From: Kitasatospora griseola
Lineage (GTDB): Bacteria > Actinomycetota > Actinomycetes > Streptomycetales > Streptomycetaceae
Direction: 5' to 3'
Length of the DNA stretch: 39,106 nucleotides
Assembly: GCF_014648555.1 (NCBI RefSeq)
Contig: NZ_BMRI01000005.1
Span: forward strand, 337,906 to 377,011
Below the pieces are notes generated by a model. The model saw only the letters and a program-made list of their open reading frames with translations. It did no database searches and was not told the DNA's origin. The translations under genes were made by a program, and so were the position numbers. Below, one piece after another: positions 7,999 through 17,100 of the stretch. Each line of letters opens with the position of its first letter. The stretch's first letter is position 1.

Positions 7999-9405
7999 TC
8001 AGTCGTGCCAGTTGGCGACGTCCACGTTCTCCAGCACGCCGATGGCGTCCGGGACGAGGATCGCGGCGGAGTAGTAGGCGCTGACCAGGTAGGAGATGAC
8101 CGCCTTCTCGTCGATCCCCATGAAGCGGACGTTCAGTCCGGGCTCGACCTCGTCGGGCAGCTTGCCGGGACGCAGGCCGATCACGCCCTGGTTGTCGTCG
8201 CCGACGCGCATCGCCAGGATCGAGGTGGAGCCGTTCACCACCGGGATCTTGTTGCAGGTGTAGATCGGGACGCCGCGCCAGGTGGGGACCGTCTTGCCGT
8301 CCACCTGCACCGTCTCCGGGTACAGGCCGCGGCGGTTGCACTCGCGGCCGAAGGCGGCGATCGCCTTCGGGTGGGCGAGGTAGAACTTGGTGCTGCGGCG
8401 ACGGCAGAGCAGTTCGTCCATGTCGTCGGGGGTGGGCGGGCCGGAGTGGGTCTGGATCCGCTGGCTGTACTCGGCGTTGGCCAGCAGGCCGAACTCCGGG
8501 TTGTTGACCAGCTCGTGCTCCTGGCGCTCGCGCAGGGCCTCGACGGTCAGCCGGAGCTGGTGCTCGGTCTGGTCCATCGGCTTGTTGTAGAGGTCGGCGA
8601 CCCGGCTGTGCACCCGCAGCACCGTCTGCGCGACGCTCAACTCGTACTCGCGGGGCGCGAGTTCGTAGTCGACGAAGGCGGTGGGCAGGTCGTACTCGCC
8701 CTCGTGGCCGGCCGACATGCCGATCTCCGCCTCGCCCTTGCGGTTCTGCGGGAGCCGGGAGTCCGCAACGAAGGCGAGGATCTGGTCGCGCAGTGCCTCG
8801 GAGCGGTCCACCAGCTCCTGGAAGGCCGGCCAGGACAGCACCATCACCGTGCCGGCGGTGGCGGCCTTGACGCTGTAGGGCCAACGACGGTCGGCGACGG
8901 TGAGCGCCTCGTCGCCGATGTGGTCGCCGTCGGCGAAGGTGCCGAGCACGGTGGCGTCGCCGTACCGGCCGGTGCCGATCCGCTCGACCTTGCCGTGCGC
9001 GACCAGGTACACCTCGTTGATCTCGCGGCCCTGCTCGATCAGCAACTCGCCCGCCGCGAAGTCCCGTTGGACGAACCGGCCGGCCAGCTCGGCGAGCAGC
9101 GCGTCGTCCTCGAAGCCGCGCAGCACCGGCACCTCGCGCAGCGTGGGCGGCACGACCGAGACCTGACGACCGGTCTGCACGAAGCTCACCCGGCCCCGGC
9201 CCACCGCGTACGACAGCCGCCGGTTCACCCGGTAGGTGCCGCCGGAGACCTCGACCCAGGGCAGTGCGCGCAACAGCCAGCGATTGCTGATCTCCTGCAT
9301 CTGCGGCGCCGACTTGGTGGTCGACGCGAGATTCTTGGCGGCCGCCACCGAGAGGCTGCTCTGCGGCCTCGTCTGGGGAATTCCGGCGGTGGTTTCGGTC
9401 GTCAT
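7999..9405 (-). CDS. eshA: Family 2B encapsulin shell protein (EshA-like) with cyclic-nucleotide-binding-like insert
   Basis: A 468-residue capsid-fold protein that should self-assemble into a protein nanocompartment in the cytoplasm. Recognisable parts are a disordered Ala/Thr/Ser N-terminal arm, then an inserted cNMP-binding-like beta-roll (about residues 85-205; [21 protein letters not shown] written in two parts: [20 protein letters not shown]), and the HK97-like C-terminal shell portion ([51 protein letters not shown]). The phosphate-binding cassette (GDHIGDEAL) is not a classical cAMP cassette. ATG 9405 is chosen over the upstream in-frame ATG 9450 because it has GAGG at spacing and begins the usual MTTET-type N-terminus. 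It heads the operon with the polyprenyl synthase. EshA proteins are linked to aerial growth in streptomycetes; the symbol is by family resemblance. Confidence 0.94.
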   Translation of the reverse strand: MTTETTAGIPQTRPQSSLSVAAAKNLASTTKSAPQMQEISNRWLLRALPWVEVSGGTYRVNRRLSYAVGRGRVSFVQTGRQVSVVPPTLREVPVLRGFEDDALLAELAGRFVQRDFAAGELLIEQGREINEVYLVAHGKVERIGTGRYGDATVLGTFADGDHIGDEALTVADRRWPYSVKAATAGTVMVLSWPAFQELVDRSEALRDQILAFVADSRLPQNRKGEAEIGMSAGHEGEYDLPTAFVDYELAPREYELSVAQTVLRVHSRVADLYNKPMDQTEHQLRLTVEALRERQEHELVNNPEFGLLANAEYSQRIQTHSGPPTPDDMDELLCRRRSTKFYLAHPKAIAAFGRECNRRGLYPETVQVDGKTVPTWRGVPIYTCNKIPVVNGSTSILAMRVGDDNQGVIGLRPGKLPDEVEPGLNVRFMGIDEKAVISYLVSAYYSAAILVPDAIGVLENVDVANWHD

Positions 9406-9776
9406 TCCGAGGGCCTCGTGATCGTGTCGACGGCGGTTGGCGGCAACCATGCTGACGGTCGGTCAGGGGGCGCGGCAATCACTCGTGCGGGTGATTCAGG
9501 TGTGCGAGCCGAACGGTGCGACCAGTGCGCGGATCCGATCGCCGTTCGGTCCGCCCAAGCCTCCCGGCGTCCTCCCGCACGCCCCGCCGGGCGCTCCCGA
9601 AGACCCCGCCGAACCCCGGTTTCGAAGCGTCCGCGCAGCTCACCGCCCCCTTGTTCGAACCGCCCCGGAACAGCGCTAAGGTGGCCCCCACACCGCATGG
9701 TGACCGCCGCCACAGCGCAGGCGAACCGGTCGGTGATGACCTCCCATCGGCACGCCCTTCTCCAGGGAGACCTTCC
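9406..9776. promoter_or_regulatory. 371-bp divergent promoter region, encapsulin / ATP-grasp
   Basis: No convincing gene lies here; the open frames are GC-rich shadows. It must carry the promoters of the encapsulin operon (leftward) and the ATP-grasp gene (rightward). GCATGGTGACC at 9706 and GGAGACC near 9767 are the only features noted. No confident -35/-10 boxes were found. Confidence 0.45.
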
Positions 9777-10865
9777 GTGACCGCGCCCGTCCGCGTCTGG
9801 CTCAACCGCACCTACGCCGAGAACGTCTTCTTCATCGAGCTGCTGCGGTCCGCGCCGCGCCCGGTGCACGTCCTGGCGACCCACGTCGACCCCGACTCCC
9901 CGGTGCTCGCCGCCGCCGACCTCGGGCTGCTGGAACCGGACCTGCCGTCCGCCGAGAGTTACGTGGAATTCGCGCTGGAATTCTGCGCCCGTCACCGGGT
10001 GGACGTATTCCTGCCCCGGCTGCACCAGTTGGCGATATCGCTGCGCCGCCGCGAGTTCGAGGCGCTCGGCACCGCGCTGATCTGCCCGCCCGCACCCGCG
10101 ATCGCCCTGTTCGACAGCAAGGCGGAGGGCTACCGCGCCCTCGACGCCGCCGGCCTGCCCACCCCGCTGTGGCGGCACGCCGACACCGCCGCCCAACTCC
10201 TGGTCGCCGTCGAGGAGATCGAGGCCACCGGCGCGACGGCCTGCCTGAAGCCCGCGAGCGGCGCCGGCGGTGAGGGCTTCCGGATCCTCACCCGCGAGCC
10301 GTTCAGCCTCCGCCGACTCGCCGGGTACGTCGACGCCCGGGTCCAACTCGACCTGGTTCTCGCCGCGTTGATGTCCTCCACCGCCCCCGCCGACCTGCTG
10401 GTGATGCCCTACCTGAACGGCCCCGAGGTGTCGGTGGACTGCCTCGCCGACCAGGACGGGCGGCTGCTCGCCGCCGTCGGCCGCACCAAGCAGGGCCGCC
10501 GCCGGAGCTTCACCGTCGACCCCTGCTACCTGGAGCCGGCCCGCCGCCTGGTCGAGCAGTTCGGCGTCGGCCACCTCTCCAACGTCCAGTTCCGGCACGA
10601 GCCCGACGGCCGCCCCGTGATCCTCGACATCAACACCCGCCCGTCCGGCGGCCTGCACCAACTCCGGCTCTGCGGACTCAACCTGCCCGCCGCCGCGCTC
10701 GAACTCGCCCTCGGTGCGCGCCCGTTGCTGCCGCCGACGGCCGAACTCGCGCTCGGCGAGTACACGTTGGTCTCCGGCGTCCAGGCCGTCCTGCCGCGGC
10801 AGTCCACGGCCCCCGCGCTGGAGCGGCTCGACGAGGCGCTGCTGCCGACCGCCGCCATCCGCTGA
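9777..10865 (+). CDS. ATP-grasp domain protein
   Basis: A 362-residue ATP-grasp ligase. The ATP-binding loop is CLKPASGAGGEGFRIL (about residue 155-170), and the metal-binding DINTRPSGG (about 280) fits the DxNxR pattern of this fold. The N-terminal part looks like a pre-ATP-grasp Rossmann domain. These enzymes join a carboxylate, through an acyl phosphate, to an amine or thiol; here the substrates are unknown. GTG 9777 is preceded by GGGAGA at seven bases. The open frame continues upstream to 9516, but that region is low-complexity and lacks a ribosome binding site. It is divergent from the encapsulin operon and converges on the alkyltransferase gene with only nine bases between stops. No partner gene beside it suggests a pathway. 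Confidence 0.88.
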   Translation: MTAPVRVWLNRTYAENVFFIELLRSAPRPVHVLATHVDPDSPVLAAADLGLLEPDLPSAESYVEFALEFCARHRVDVFLPRLHQLAISLRRREFEALGTALICPPAPAIALFDSKAEGYRALDAAGLPTPLWRHADTAAQLLVAVEEIEATGATACLKPASGAGGEGFRILTREPFSLRRLAGYVDARVQLDLVLAALMSSTAPADLLVMPYLNGPEVSVDCLADQDGRLLAAVGRTKQGRRRSFTVDPCYLEPARRLVEQFGVGHLSNVQFRHEPDGRPVILDINTRPSGGLHQLRLCGLNLPAAALELALGARPLLPPTAELALGEYTLVSGVQAVLPRQSTAPALERLDEALLPTAAIR

Positions 10866-10874
10866 CCCGCGGGC

Positions 10875-11426
10875 TCAGTCCGCCGGCCCGTCCCAGTCCA
10901 GGGTCGGCGGCAGCACGCCCTCCAGGGTGAGCAGCCACCGCTTCGTCTCCACCCCGTGCCAGGCCCCGCCGAAACCGCCCAGCCCGTCCGCCGCCACCAC
11001 CCGATGGCACGGCACCAGCAGCGGCAGCGGATTGGCCCCCATCATCTGCCCCACCGTCCGGGCCGGCAGCCCAGGACCGGACAGATCCTCGAACACCCCA
11101 CTACGGGCGGCGAGTTCACCGTACGTGATGGCCTTGCCGTACTCCACCTCGGTGAACAGGCAACGCAGCACCGTCAGATGGGGCCCGGTCGCGTATCGCC
11201 AGTCGATCGGCAGCCCCAAATCCCGCCGCCGCCCGGCGAAGTACTCCCCCACCCGGGCCTCGACCAGCGCCCGCGCCCGGGTGTCCCCGCACTCCGGCAC
11301 TCCCACCGGCTTCCCCGCGAAGACCTCCCCCGCGTACGTCGCCGCGGCCACCCCGTTCGCCGTCACCCCGAACTTCATCGCCCCACTCGGCAACGGCGTG
11401 TCCACGGTCACCCACGACAGCTCCAT
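10875..11426 (-). CDS. ogt: Methylated-DNA--[protein]-cysteine S-methyltransferase (Ogt/MGMT family)
   Basis: A 183-residue suicide repair enzyme that transfers the alkyl group from O6-alkylguanine (or O4-alkylthymine) to its own cysteine. The catalytic PCHRV motif is at residues 139-143 (Cys140), with the helix-turn-helix segment ITYGELAARSG (about 100-110) and the VGQMMGANPLP segment before it. The length matches single-domain Ogt; there is no AdaA regulator domain. ATG 11424-11426 is the only sensible start. It converges with the ATP-grasp gene. Confidence 0.95.
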   Translation of the reverse strand: MELSWVTVDTPLPSGAMKFGVTANGVAAATYAGEVFAGKPVGVPECGDTRARALVEARVGEYFAGRRRDLGLPIDWRYATGPHLTVLRCLFTEVEYGKAITYGELAARSGVFEDLSGPGLPARTVGQMMGANPLPLLVPCHRVVAADGLGGFGGAWHGVETKRWLLTLEGVLPPTLDWDGPAD

Positions 11427-11460
11427 ACTTCCAACTTACCGGCGCGAAAGGCCCTGCGGG

Positions 11461-11641
11461 CACGAAACCAGGGGCGCGGGGAACTGCGCGAAGCGGAAGG
11501 CACCCACCAGCAAGATCGCGACGCGGGTCAATGACCTGCACTTGATCGCGACCTGACGGACGTGGTGTGCGCTTGTCGCGCAGTTCTCCCCCAGCCCTGG
11601 CGGGCCGGGAGGTACCCCCACGCACCCCTGTCGGTGCGCTC
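11461..11641. repeat. Intergenic repeat-like region with long-range inverted arms
   Basis: GGGGAACTGCGCGA (11478-11491) is matched by TCGCGCAGTTCTCCCC (11576-11591) in inverted orientation: a perfect 10-bp core plus GGGG/CCCC with a two-base bulge. The nearby 20-bp segment 11622-11641 is 18/20 identical to 6761-6780. From memory, GGGGAACTGCGCGA-like sequence is common between streptomycete genes. No gene is seen here. Confidence 0.6.
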
Positions 11642-11663
11642 ACCTGCCCGTGCCCCTCCGATC

Positions 11664-11888
11664 TCAGAGGTGATCGCGCAGGTAGTCCGAAAGGTGGTGG
11701 CACCAGGTCGCGAGTTCCGCGCGGTCCGGGGGGTCGCCGCCCGACAGGGCGGCGGTCGCGGCGGCGGGGAGCTGGCCGGTCGCCGCGAGGCGGGAGAGGC
11801 CGGAGAGGACGCCGGCGAGCCGTTCGGCGTCCTGGTGGCTGAGCATCACGAGCGCGTCGGTGTGGCTGATGGTCATGGAGCCGGGCAT
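11664..11888 (-). CDS. Small hypothetical protein, 74 residues
   Basis: The codons run from ATG 11888 (MPGSMTISHTDALVML) to a stop at 11664. The start is marked by GAGGAGA seven bases upstream, an almost ideal ribosome binding site, and this is the main reason to accept the gene. A much longer open frame continues upstream, but it is the antisense shadow of the chloride-channel gene. The protein is mixed-charge and helical, ends in WCHHLSDYLRDHL, and has no signal peptide. I do not recognise a family. It is divergent from the ClC gene with about 170 bp between the starts. Confidence 0.72.
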   Translation of the reverse strand: MPGSMTISHTDALVMLSHQDAERLAGVLSGLSRLAATGQLPAAATAALSGGDPPDRAELATWCHHLSDYLRDHL

Positions 11889-12059
11889 CGCGTTCTCCTC
11901 GGGTCGGTCCCCCCGGGTTGCTGCCCCCTCGATCCACCGTACGACCGGTGCGGCGGGCTCGCGCGAGTGCCGCTCGCCCGTTCGGCGCGCCCGGATGGCC
12001 GGTGGCGGCGGGCCGCAGGACGGTCGGAGCAGGTGTGTCCGGGTGATCAGGGAGCGCAG

Positions 12060-13385
12060 ATGGCAGAGCAGGCCGCCGGGATCCGGGAGTTGCTGCGCAG
12101 TCCGGGTTACGGGCGGTTGCTGTTGGTGTCCGCGCTGGTGGGTGTGCCGGTCTCGTTGGCGGCGTTCGGTTTCGTGAGCCTCGAACACGAGTTGCAGCAC
12201 TGGGTGTGGGAGTCGGCGCCGGAGGCCCTGGGGTACGGGCGGGCGCCGTGGTGGTGGGCGCTGCCGGCGTTGGCGTTGGCGGGTCTGCTGCTGGCGCCGA
12301 TCGTGACGAGGATGCCGGGGCGGGGCGGGCACATCCCGGTGCACGGGTTGGGCGGGCCGCCGACGCTGCCGGTGGAGGTGCCGTCGGTGGTGCTGGCGGC
12401 GCTGGTCTCGTTGCCGCTCGGTGCGGTGCTGGGTCCGGAGGCTCCGTTGATGGCGGTGGGCAGCGGGTTGGCGCTGTTGGCGGTGAGCCGGGCCCGGCGG
12501 GCGGCGAATCCGAGGGTGGGGCCGATGCTGGGTGCGGCCGGGTCGACGGCGGCGATCTCGACGATCTTCGGGAGTCCGCTGGTGGCGGCGGTGATGATGA
12601 TCGAGGCGGCGGGTCTGGGCGGGCCGCAGCTGACGTTGCTGATCCTGCCGTGCCTGCTGTCGGCGGGGGTGGGCGCGCTGGTGTTCACGGGCTTCGGGCA
12701 CTGGACGGGGCTGTCGATCGGGGCGTTGACGCTGCCGGAGGTGCCGAAGGCGGAGCTGCCGGATGCCGGGGACTTCCTGTGGGGGGTGCCGTTGGCGGTG
12801 CTGGTCGCGGTGGTGATGGTCGCTGCGCGGACGCTGGGTCACCGGTTCGCGGCGTTCACGGCGCAACGGACGGCGGTGCGGACGGTGATCTGTGCGGTGC
12901 TGGTGGGTCTGTGTCTGACGGGGTACGCGGTGGCGACGGGCCGGTCGCCGGAGGAGGCGGCGCTGTCGGGGCAGGCGACGCTCGGGCAGTTGGCGGCGGA
13001 TCCGCAGTCCTGGTCGGTGGGGGCGCTGTTGGCGTTGGTGGTGTTCAAGGGGCTGGGTTGGGGGGTGGCGCTGGGATCACTGCGGGGCGGGCCGATCTTT
13101 CCGGCGGTGCTGCTGGGTGCGGCGCTGGGGGTGGCGGTGGGCGGTCTGCCGGGGATGGGGGTGGAGGCGGGGTTGGCGGCGGGGTTGGCGGCGAGCAGTG
13201 CGGCGGTCACCCGGCTGCCGGTGACGAGCACGGTGCTGGCGGCTGCGTTGCTGGGTGATCAGGCGACGGATTCGATGCCGTTGGTGATCGTCTGCGCGGT
13301 GGTGGCGTTCCTGACCGCGTCGTTCGTGCACCGGGTGGCGGATGCTCCGGAGGCCCGGCAGGCCTCGTCTCGGCCGGCCGATTGA
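12060..13385 (+). CDS. ClC-type chloride channel/transporter
   Basis: A 441-residue polytopic membrane protein of the ClC family (Cl- channel or Cl-/H+ exchanger). About ten hydrophobic segments are visible. The key-glutamate loop appears as LGPEAPLMAVG (about residue 126-136; family form GxEGP, so Ala replaces Gly). The later filter segment is LRGGPIFPAVLLGAALG (family form GGxFxP). The GSGIP motif near the first helices appears as GRGGHIPVHGLGG, a divergent version. ATG 12060 has GGGAG five bases upstream. The protein lacks C-terminal CBS domains. It is probably unrelated to the neighbouring lanthipeptide locus, although it lies immediately upstream on the same strand. Confidence 0.92.
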   Translation: MAEQAAGIRELLRSPGYGRLLLVSALVGVPVSLAAFGFVSLEHELQHWVWESAPEALGYGRAPWWWALPALALAGLLLAPIVTRMPGRGGHIPVHGLGGPPTLPVEVPSVVLAALVSLPLGAVLGPEAPLMAVGSGLALLAVSRARRAANPRVGPMLGAAGSTAAISTIFGSPLVAAVMMIEAAGLGGPQLTLLILPCLLSAGVGALVFTGFGHWTGLSIGALTLPEVPKAELPDAGDFLWGVPLAVLVAVVMVAARTLGHRFAAFTAQRTAVRTVICAVLVGLCLTGYAVATGRSPEEAALSGQATLGQLAADPQSWSVGALLALVVFKGLGWGVALGSLRGGPIFPAVLLGAALGVAVGGLPGMGVEAGLAAGLAASSAAVTRLPVTSTVLAAALLGDQATDSMPLVIVCAVVAFLTASFVHRVADAPEARQASSRPAD

Positions 13386-13813
13386 TCGATTCCCGGCCGT
13401 CGGACGGCAAAGTTCGAGTCAAAACGATGAACGTCCGCCGAACCTGTCGCGGACTCCTGTCGCACGGGTCCCGTCCTCCTCGTGTCCACCACCCGGGACC
13501 AGGAGTGTTCATGGTTTTCGCTGCTGAAACCTGGCTACCGGCGCCCCGCCCCGGAATGGACAGCGTGCGCACCGTCCAGGCCTGGACCGGTCGGCGGCCC
13601 GGCGATGGACGAACCGCAGGTGGCGGGGGTCGCGCGGGCGACGGGACGGCGCCGGGCGGGCGGCTGCGGCCAGGTTGGCCAGGACAGCACTCACCACATG
13701 GTGGGAAGCCGGGAAAAAGTTGGCCTCGGCACCGGATGCGAACGCTCGTTCACGGCCGGTGCTGCGGCCGGGGCTCCGCTCCGGTCGGACCGACGAACCC
13801 TCTGGAGGGGAAC
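13386..13813 (+). promoter_or_regulatory. 428-bp non-coding region upstream of the lanthipeptide precursor
   Basis: No supported gene is present; long open frames here are shadows, one being an upstream extension of the precursor frame with no ribosome binding site. A small GCCGTC-G-GACGGC hairpin at 13396-13408 may end the ClC transcript. A perfect 14-bp palindrome, GTCCAGGCCTGGAC, at 13574-13587 is an operator candidate. The sequence at 13408-13435 is AT-richer (TTCGAGTCAAAACGATGAAC) and could be part of a promoter. Confidence 0.45.
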
Positions 13814-13966
13814 ATGCGTAACGAGATCCTCGTGCAGCAGGACACCGACCTCGACCTGGACCTCCGCATCGCGGAGGTCGCGGAGGAGACCCAGGCCTTC
13901 GGCCAGGGCACCTTCACCTCTCCGAGCAGCTACGCGATCGGCACCCGTTGCCCGGTCTGCTGCTGA
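13814..13966 (+). CDS. lanA: Class I lanthipeptide precursor peptide
   Basis: A 50-residue peptide substrate for the downstream LanB and LanC. The leader is acidic with a DLDLDLRIAEV segment (residues 12-22), resembling the FxLD/FNLD recognition motif of class I leaders. The core is likely the tail from about residue 33, TFTSPSSYAIGTRCPVCC, with Ser/Thr at 33, 35, 36, 38, 39 and 44 and Cys at 46, 49 and 50. Up to three (methyl)lanthionine rings are possible, and the C-terminal CC pair would force overlapping rings. ATG 13814 is preceded by TGGAGGGG at ideal spacing. I think closely similar cores occur in other streptomycetes but cannot verify this. The gene is followed by a strong palindrome before lanB. 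Confidence 0.92.
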   Translation: MRNEILVQQDTDLDLDLRIAEVAEETQAFGQGTFTSPSSYAIGTRCPVCC

Positions 13967-13987
13967 CGTCACGTCGGTGAGCAACGT

Positions 13988-14017
13988 GCGCGGGGCGGGC
14001 TGCAGCCCGCCCCGCGC
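13988..14017 (+). terminator. Perfect 30-bp palindrome between precursor and LanB genes
   Basis: The left arm GCGCGGGGCGGGCTG (13988-14002) pairs fully with CAGCCCGCCCCGCGC (14003-14017). There is no T-run. Its place between a precursor gene and the enzyme gene suggests a partial terminator or RNA-stabilising hairpin giving more precursor than enzyme transcript. Confidence 0.75.
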
Positions 14018-14060
14018 TCTGTGTTTCCCGCCGTTCCCCCGCTGTTTCCGGCGGTCCCCG

Positions 14061-14088
14061 CAGTTCCCCGCAGTTCCCCGCAGTTCCC
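14061..14088. repeat. 10-bp tandem repeat upstream of LanB gene
   Basis: CAGTTCCCCG occurs at 14061-14070 and 14071-14080, followed by a near copy at 14081-14090, in a pyrimidine-rich stretch that runs from about 14027 to 14097. It is in the untranslated space between the palindrome and the lanB start. Confidence 0.65.
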
Positions 14089-14119
14089 GCCGTTTCCGAC
14101 CTAGAGGGGCACCACGAAC

Positions 14120-17100
14120 GTGCGACCGGAGCAGGCCCTGTTCGAGATCCGTGAGCCGGTGCTGGTGCGGATGGCCAGCACTCCCCGAACGGGCGCCGAG
14201 GCCCTGATCGACCCGGACGACCCCGTCCCCGGTGTGCGCCGGCTGGCCGCGAACCCGCTGCTGCGGCAGGCCGTCGAGGTCGCCAGCGGCAGCCTCGCGC
14301 TGAGCCTGCAGCGTCTCGGTGAGCCCGACGGCGCGGCGGCGCTCGGCCGCAAGCGGACCGTCAGCGCCGCTCGCACCCTGACCCGCTACGCCCGGCGTTC
14401 GGGCGGCCGGCCCACCCCGTTCGGGCTGTTCGCGGGTGTCGGCCGGGCCCGGTTCGGGGCCGCCGCGAAGTCCTCGCCCGTCGGATCCGGCCAGGTCCGG
14501 GTGCGGTTGGACGGCGGCTGGCTGCACCGTCGGGTGCTGGCCTGGCTGGCCGTGCCGGAGGTCCGCCGCCGGGTCGAGGTGGTGCTCGACGACCTGTCCG
14601 TGCTGCGCGACGGCCGGCTGCTGCGGCAGACCGACGAGCGCGAGATCTCGGTGCGCGACAACGCGCTGGTCGCCCGGGTGCGCGAGCTGGCGGCCCGGCC
14701 TATGGGCTACGCCGCGCTGCTGGCCGACCTGGTGGAGCGCTTCCCGCAGCTGTCCGCCGAACGGATCGACACGGTGCTGGCCGGGCTGGTCCAGCACGGC
14801 TTCCTGCTCACCTCGCTCACCCCGCACCGGATCGACGACGCGCTGCTGGCACGGATCGAGTCCGCCGTGGACGGGGCGGTGCCGGGCGCCGCCGAGGGGC
14901 TGCGGGCCGTGCGCGCCGCCGCGGCCGTGCACGAACGCGACCGCCCCGGCGAGGGGCTGGAGTCCTGGCGGGCCCTGCTGCGCGAGGTCCGGGCGCTCGA
15001 CCCGGCCGACCGGGCCGGTGAGCGGCCGCCCGTCCAGGTCGACCTGCGGATGCCCGCCGACCTGGTGCTGCCGGAGGCGGTCGGCGAGGAAGTGCGCCGG
15101 TACGCGGAGGCGATCTGGGCGATCACGCCGGAGTGGACCTCGCTGGAGCACCTGCGGGACTACCGGGAGCGGTTCATCGAGCGCTACGGCACCGCGAGCG
15201 CCGTCCCGCTCGGCGACCTGGCCGACCCGCACCGCGGCCTCGGCCTGCCGCCCGAGTACGGCGGCGCGCTGCCCGCGCACGCCCGCACCGGGCCCGGCGA
15301 CGACGCCGACCGGCCGCGCCGCAACGCCGTCGCCGAACTCGTCCAGCAGGCCGTGATGTCCGACCGGGACCTGGTGCTGGACGACGCCGACGTCGCCCGG
15401 CTCGCCGACGCCGCCGGCCACACCCCGGGCAGCACCCGCCCGCCGCGCACCCTGGAGCTCTGCTTCCAGCTGCTCGCCGACTCCACCGCCGCGCTCGACC
15501 GCGGCGAGTTCCTGCTGCTCGGCAGCCCGCACATCGGCTCCTGGACGGCCGGCGCCACCGCCGGCCGGTTCGCCGAGCTGGCCGGCCTGACCGAAGGCCT
15601 CGCCGCGCTCGCCGCCGGGCCGGACGAGTCCGCCGAGAACGCTGCGCTGCCCGTCCAGGTCGAACTGGCCCCGCGCGACCCGCGGTCGCTGAACATCGTC
15701 CAGGTCCCGCAGCTGCTGCCGCACCGCCTGCCGATCGGGGTGCCCGCCGACCGCGGCGACCCGCACTGCCTGGACTGGCGCACCCTGCTGGTCGCCGCCG
15801 GCGAGGACGGGCTGCGCCTGCTGCACCCGGAGACGGGCCGTCCGGTCGTCCCGGTCTTCCCGCACATGCTCGCCCTGGACGGGCAGGCCCCGCCGGTCGC
15901 CCGGTTCCTGTCCGACCTGGCCGCGGCCCGCCCCCGGGTGTGGTCCGGCTGGGACTGGGCTGGCCTGGACACCCTGCCGTACCTGCCCGCCGTCCGCTAC
16001 GGCCGGGTCCTCACCACGCCGCGCCGCTGGCTGCCCGGCCGCCGCCTGCGCGACGCCGCCCGCACCGCCGGACCCGCCGCCTGGGCGGAGGGCCTGCGCG
16101 AGTGGCGCGAGCGCTACCGGGTGCCCGACCGGCTGCAGATCGCCAGCAACGACCGGATGTTCCCGATCGACCTGCGCGAGAGCTGGGACACCGAGCTGCT
16201 GCGCGCCGAACTCACCGCCCCCGAACCGCGGTTCCAGCTGTTCGAGGACCTCACCGCTGACGGCGCCGGACTCGGCTGGAACCACGGCCACAGCACCGAG
16301 ATCGTCGTCCCGCTGTTCCGCACCCCCGCGCCGGAGCCCGCCGCCGACACCCGCCCGCCGCTCGCCCGGCCGGCCCTGCGCACCGCCCCGACGGACATCC
16401 ATCTGCCCGGCGAGGACTGGCTGTTCGCCAAGCTGTACGCCGACCCGGCGGCCCACGAGACGCTGCTCGCCGACCACCTGCCCCGGCTGCTCGTCGACCT
16501 CGACGGCGACATCGACCGCTGGTTCTTCCTGCGCTACCGCGACCCCGAACCGCACCTGCGGCTGCGCCTGCACGGCGACCCCGCCGCCCTGGCCGGCCGC
16601 GTCCTGCCGACCCTCGGCCGGCACGTCCGGAAGCTGATCGACACCGGCGCGCTGCGCACCATGGCGCTGGACGTGTACCGGCCGGAGACGGACCGCTACC
16701 TCGGGCCGGACGCCCTGCAGGACGCCGAGGAGCTGTTCCTGACGGACAGTCAGTCCGCGATCGTCCAGCTGCAGGCCCGGCGGGCGGGCGCGGCCGCGGT
16801 GCCGGACGAGGTGCTGGCCGCCGTCGGCCACGCCGTGCTGCTGGACTCGCTCGGCGACTGGGACTGGTGCGACTGGGCCGACCGCCTGTTCGACAAGACC
16901 GCCGACCACCAGGTCTACCAGCGCCACCGCGCCCTGACCGACCGGCTGATCCGCCCCGGCGACGCCGCCCGGCACGCCGCCGAACTGCTCGGCGTCCCCG
17001 CCCTGGCCACCCTCTGGACGGAGTCCGCCGCCCCGCGCGCCTTCGGCCGCCGGCTGTTCGCCGCACCGGAGGCCGACCGGGACGAGGCCCTGATGTCGTT

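Noticed and set aside
11889-12866. Upstream extension of the 74-residue gene to 400 codons
   Set aside because: It is antisense to the well-supported ClC gene; a strong ribosome binding site marks the short start.
13382-13813. Upstream extension of the lanthipeptide precursor frame
   Set aside because: The composition is non-protein-like and the ATG at 13814 has an ideal ribosome binding site and leader motif.
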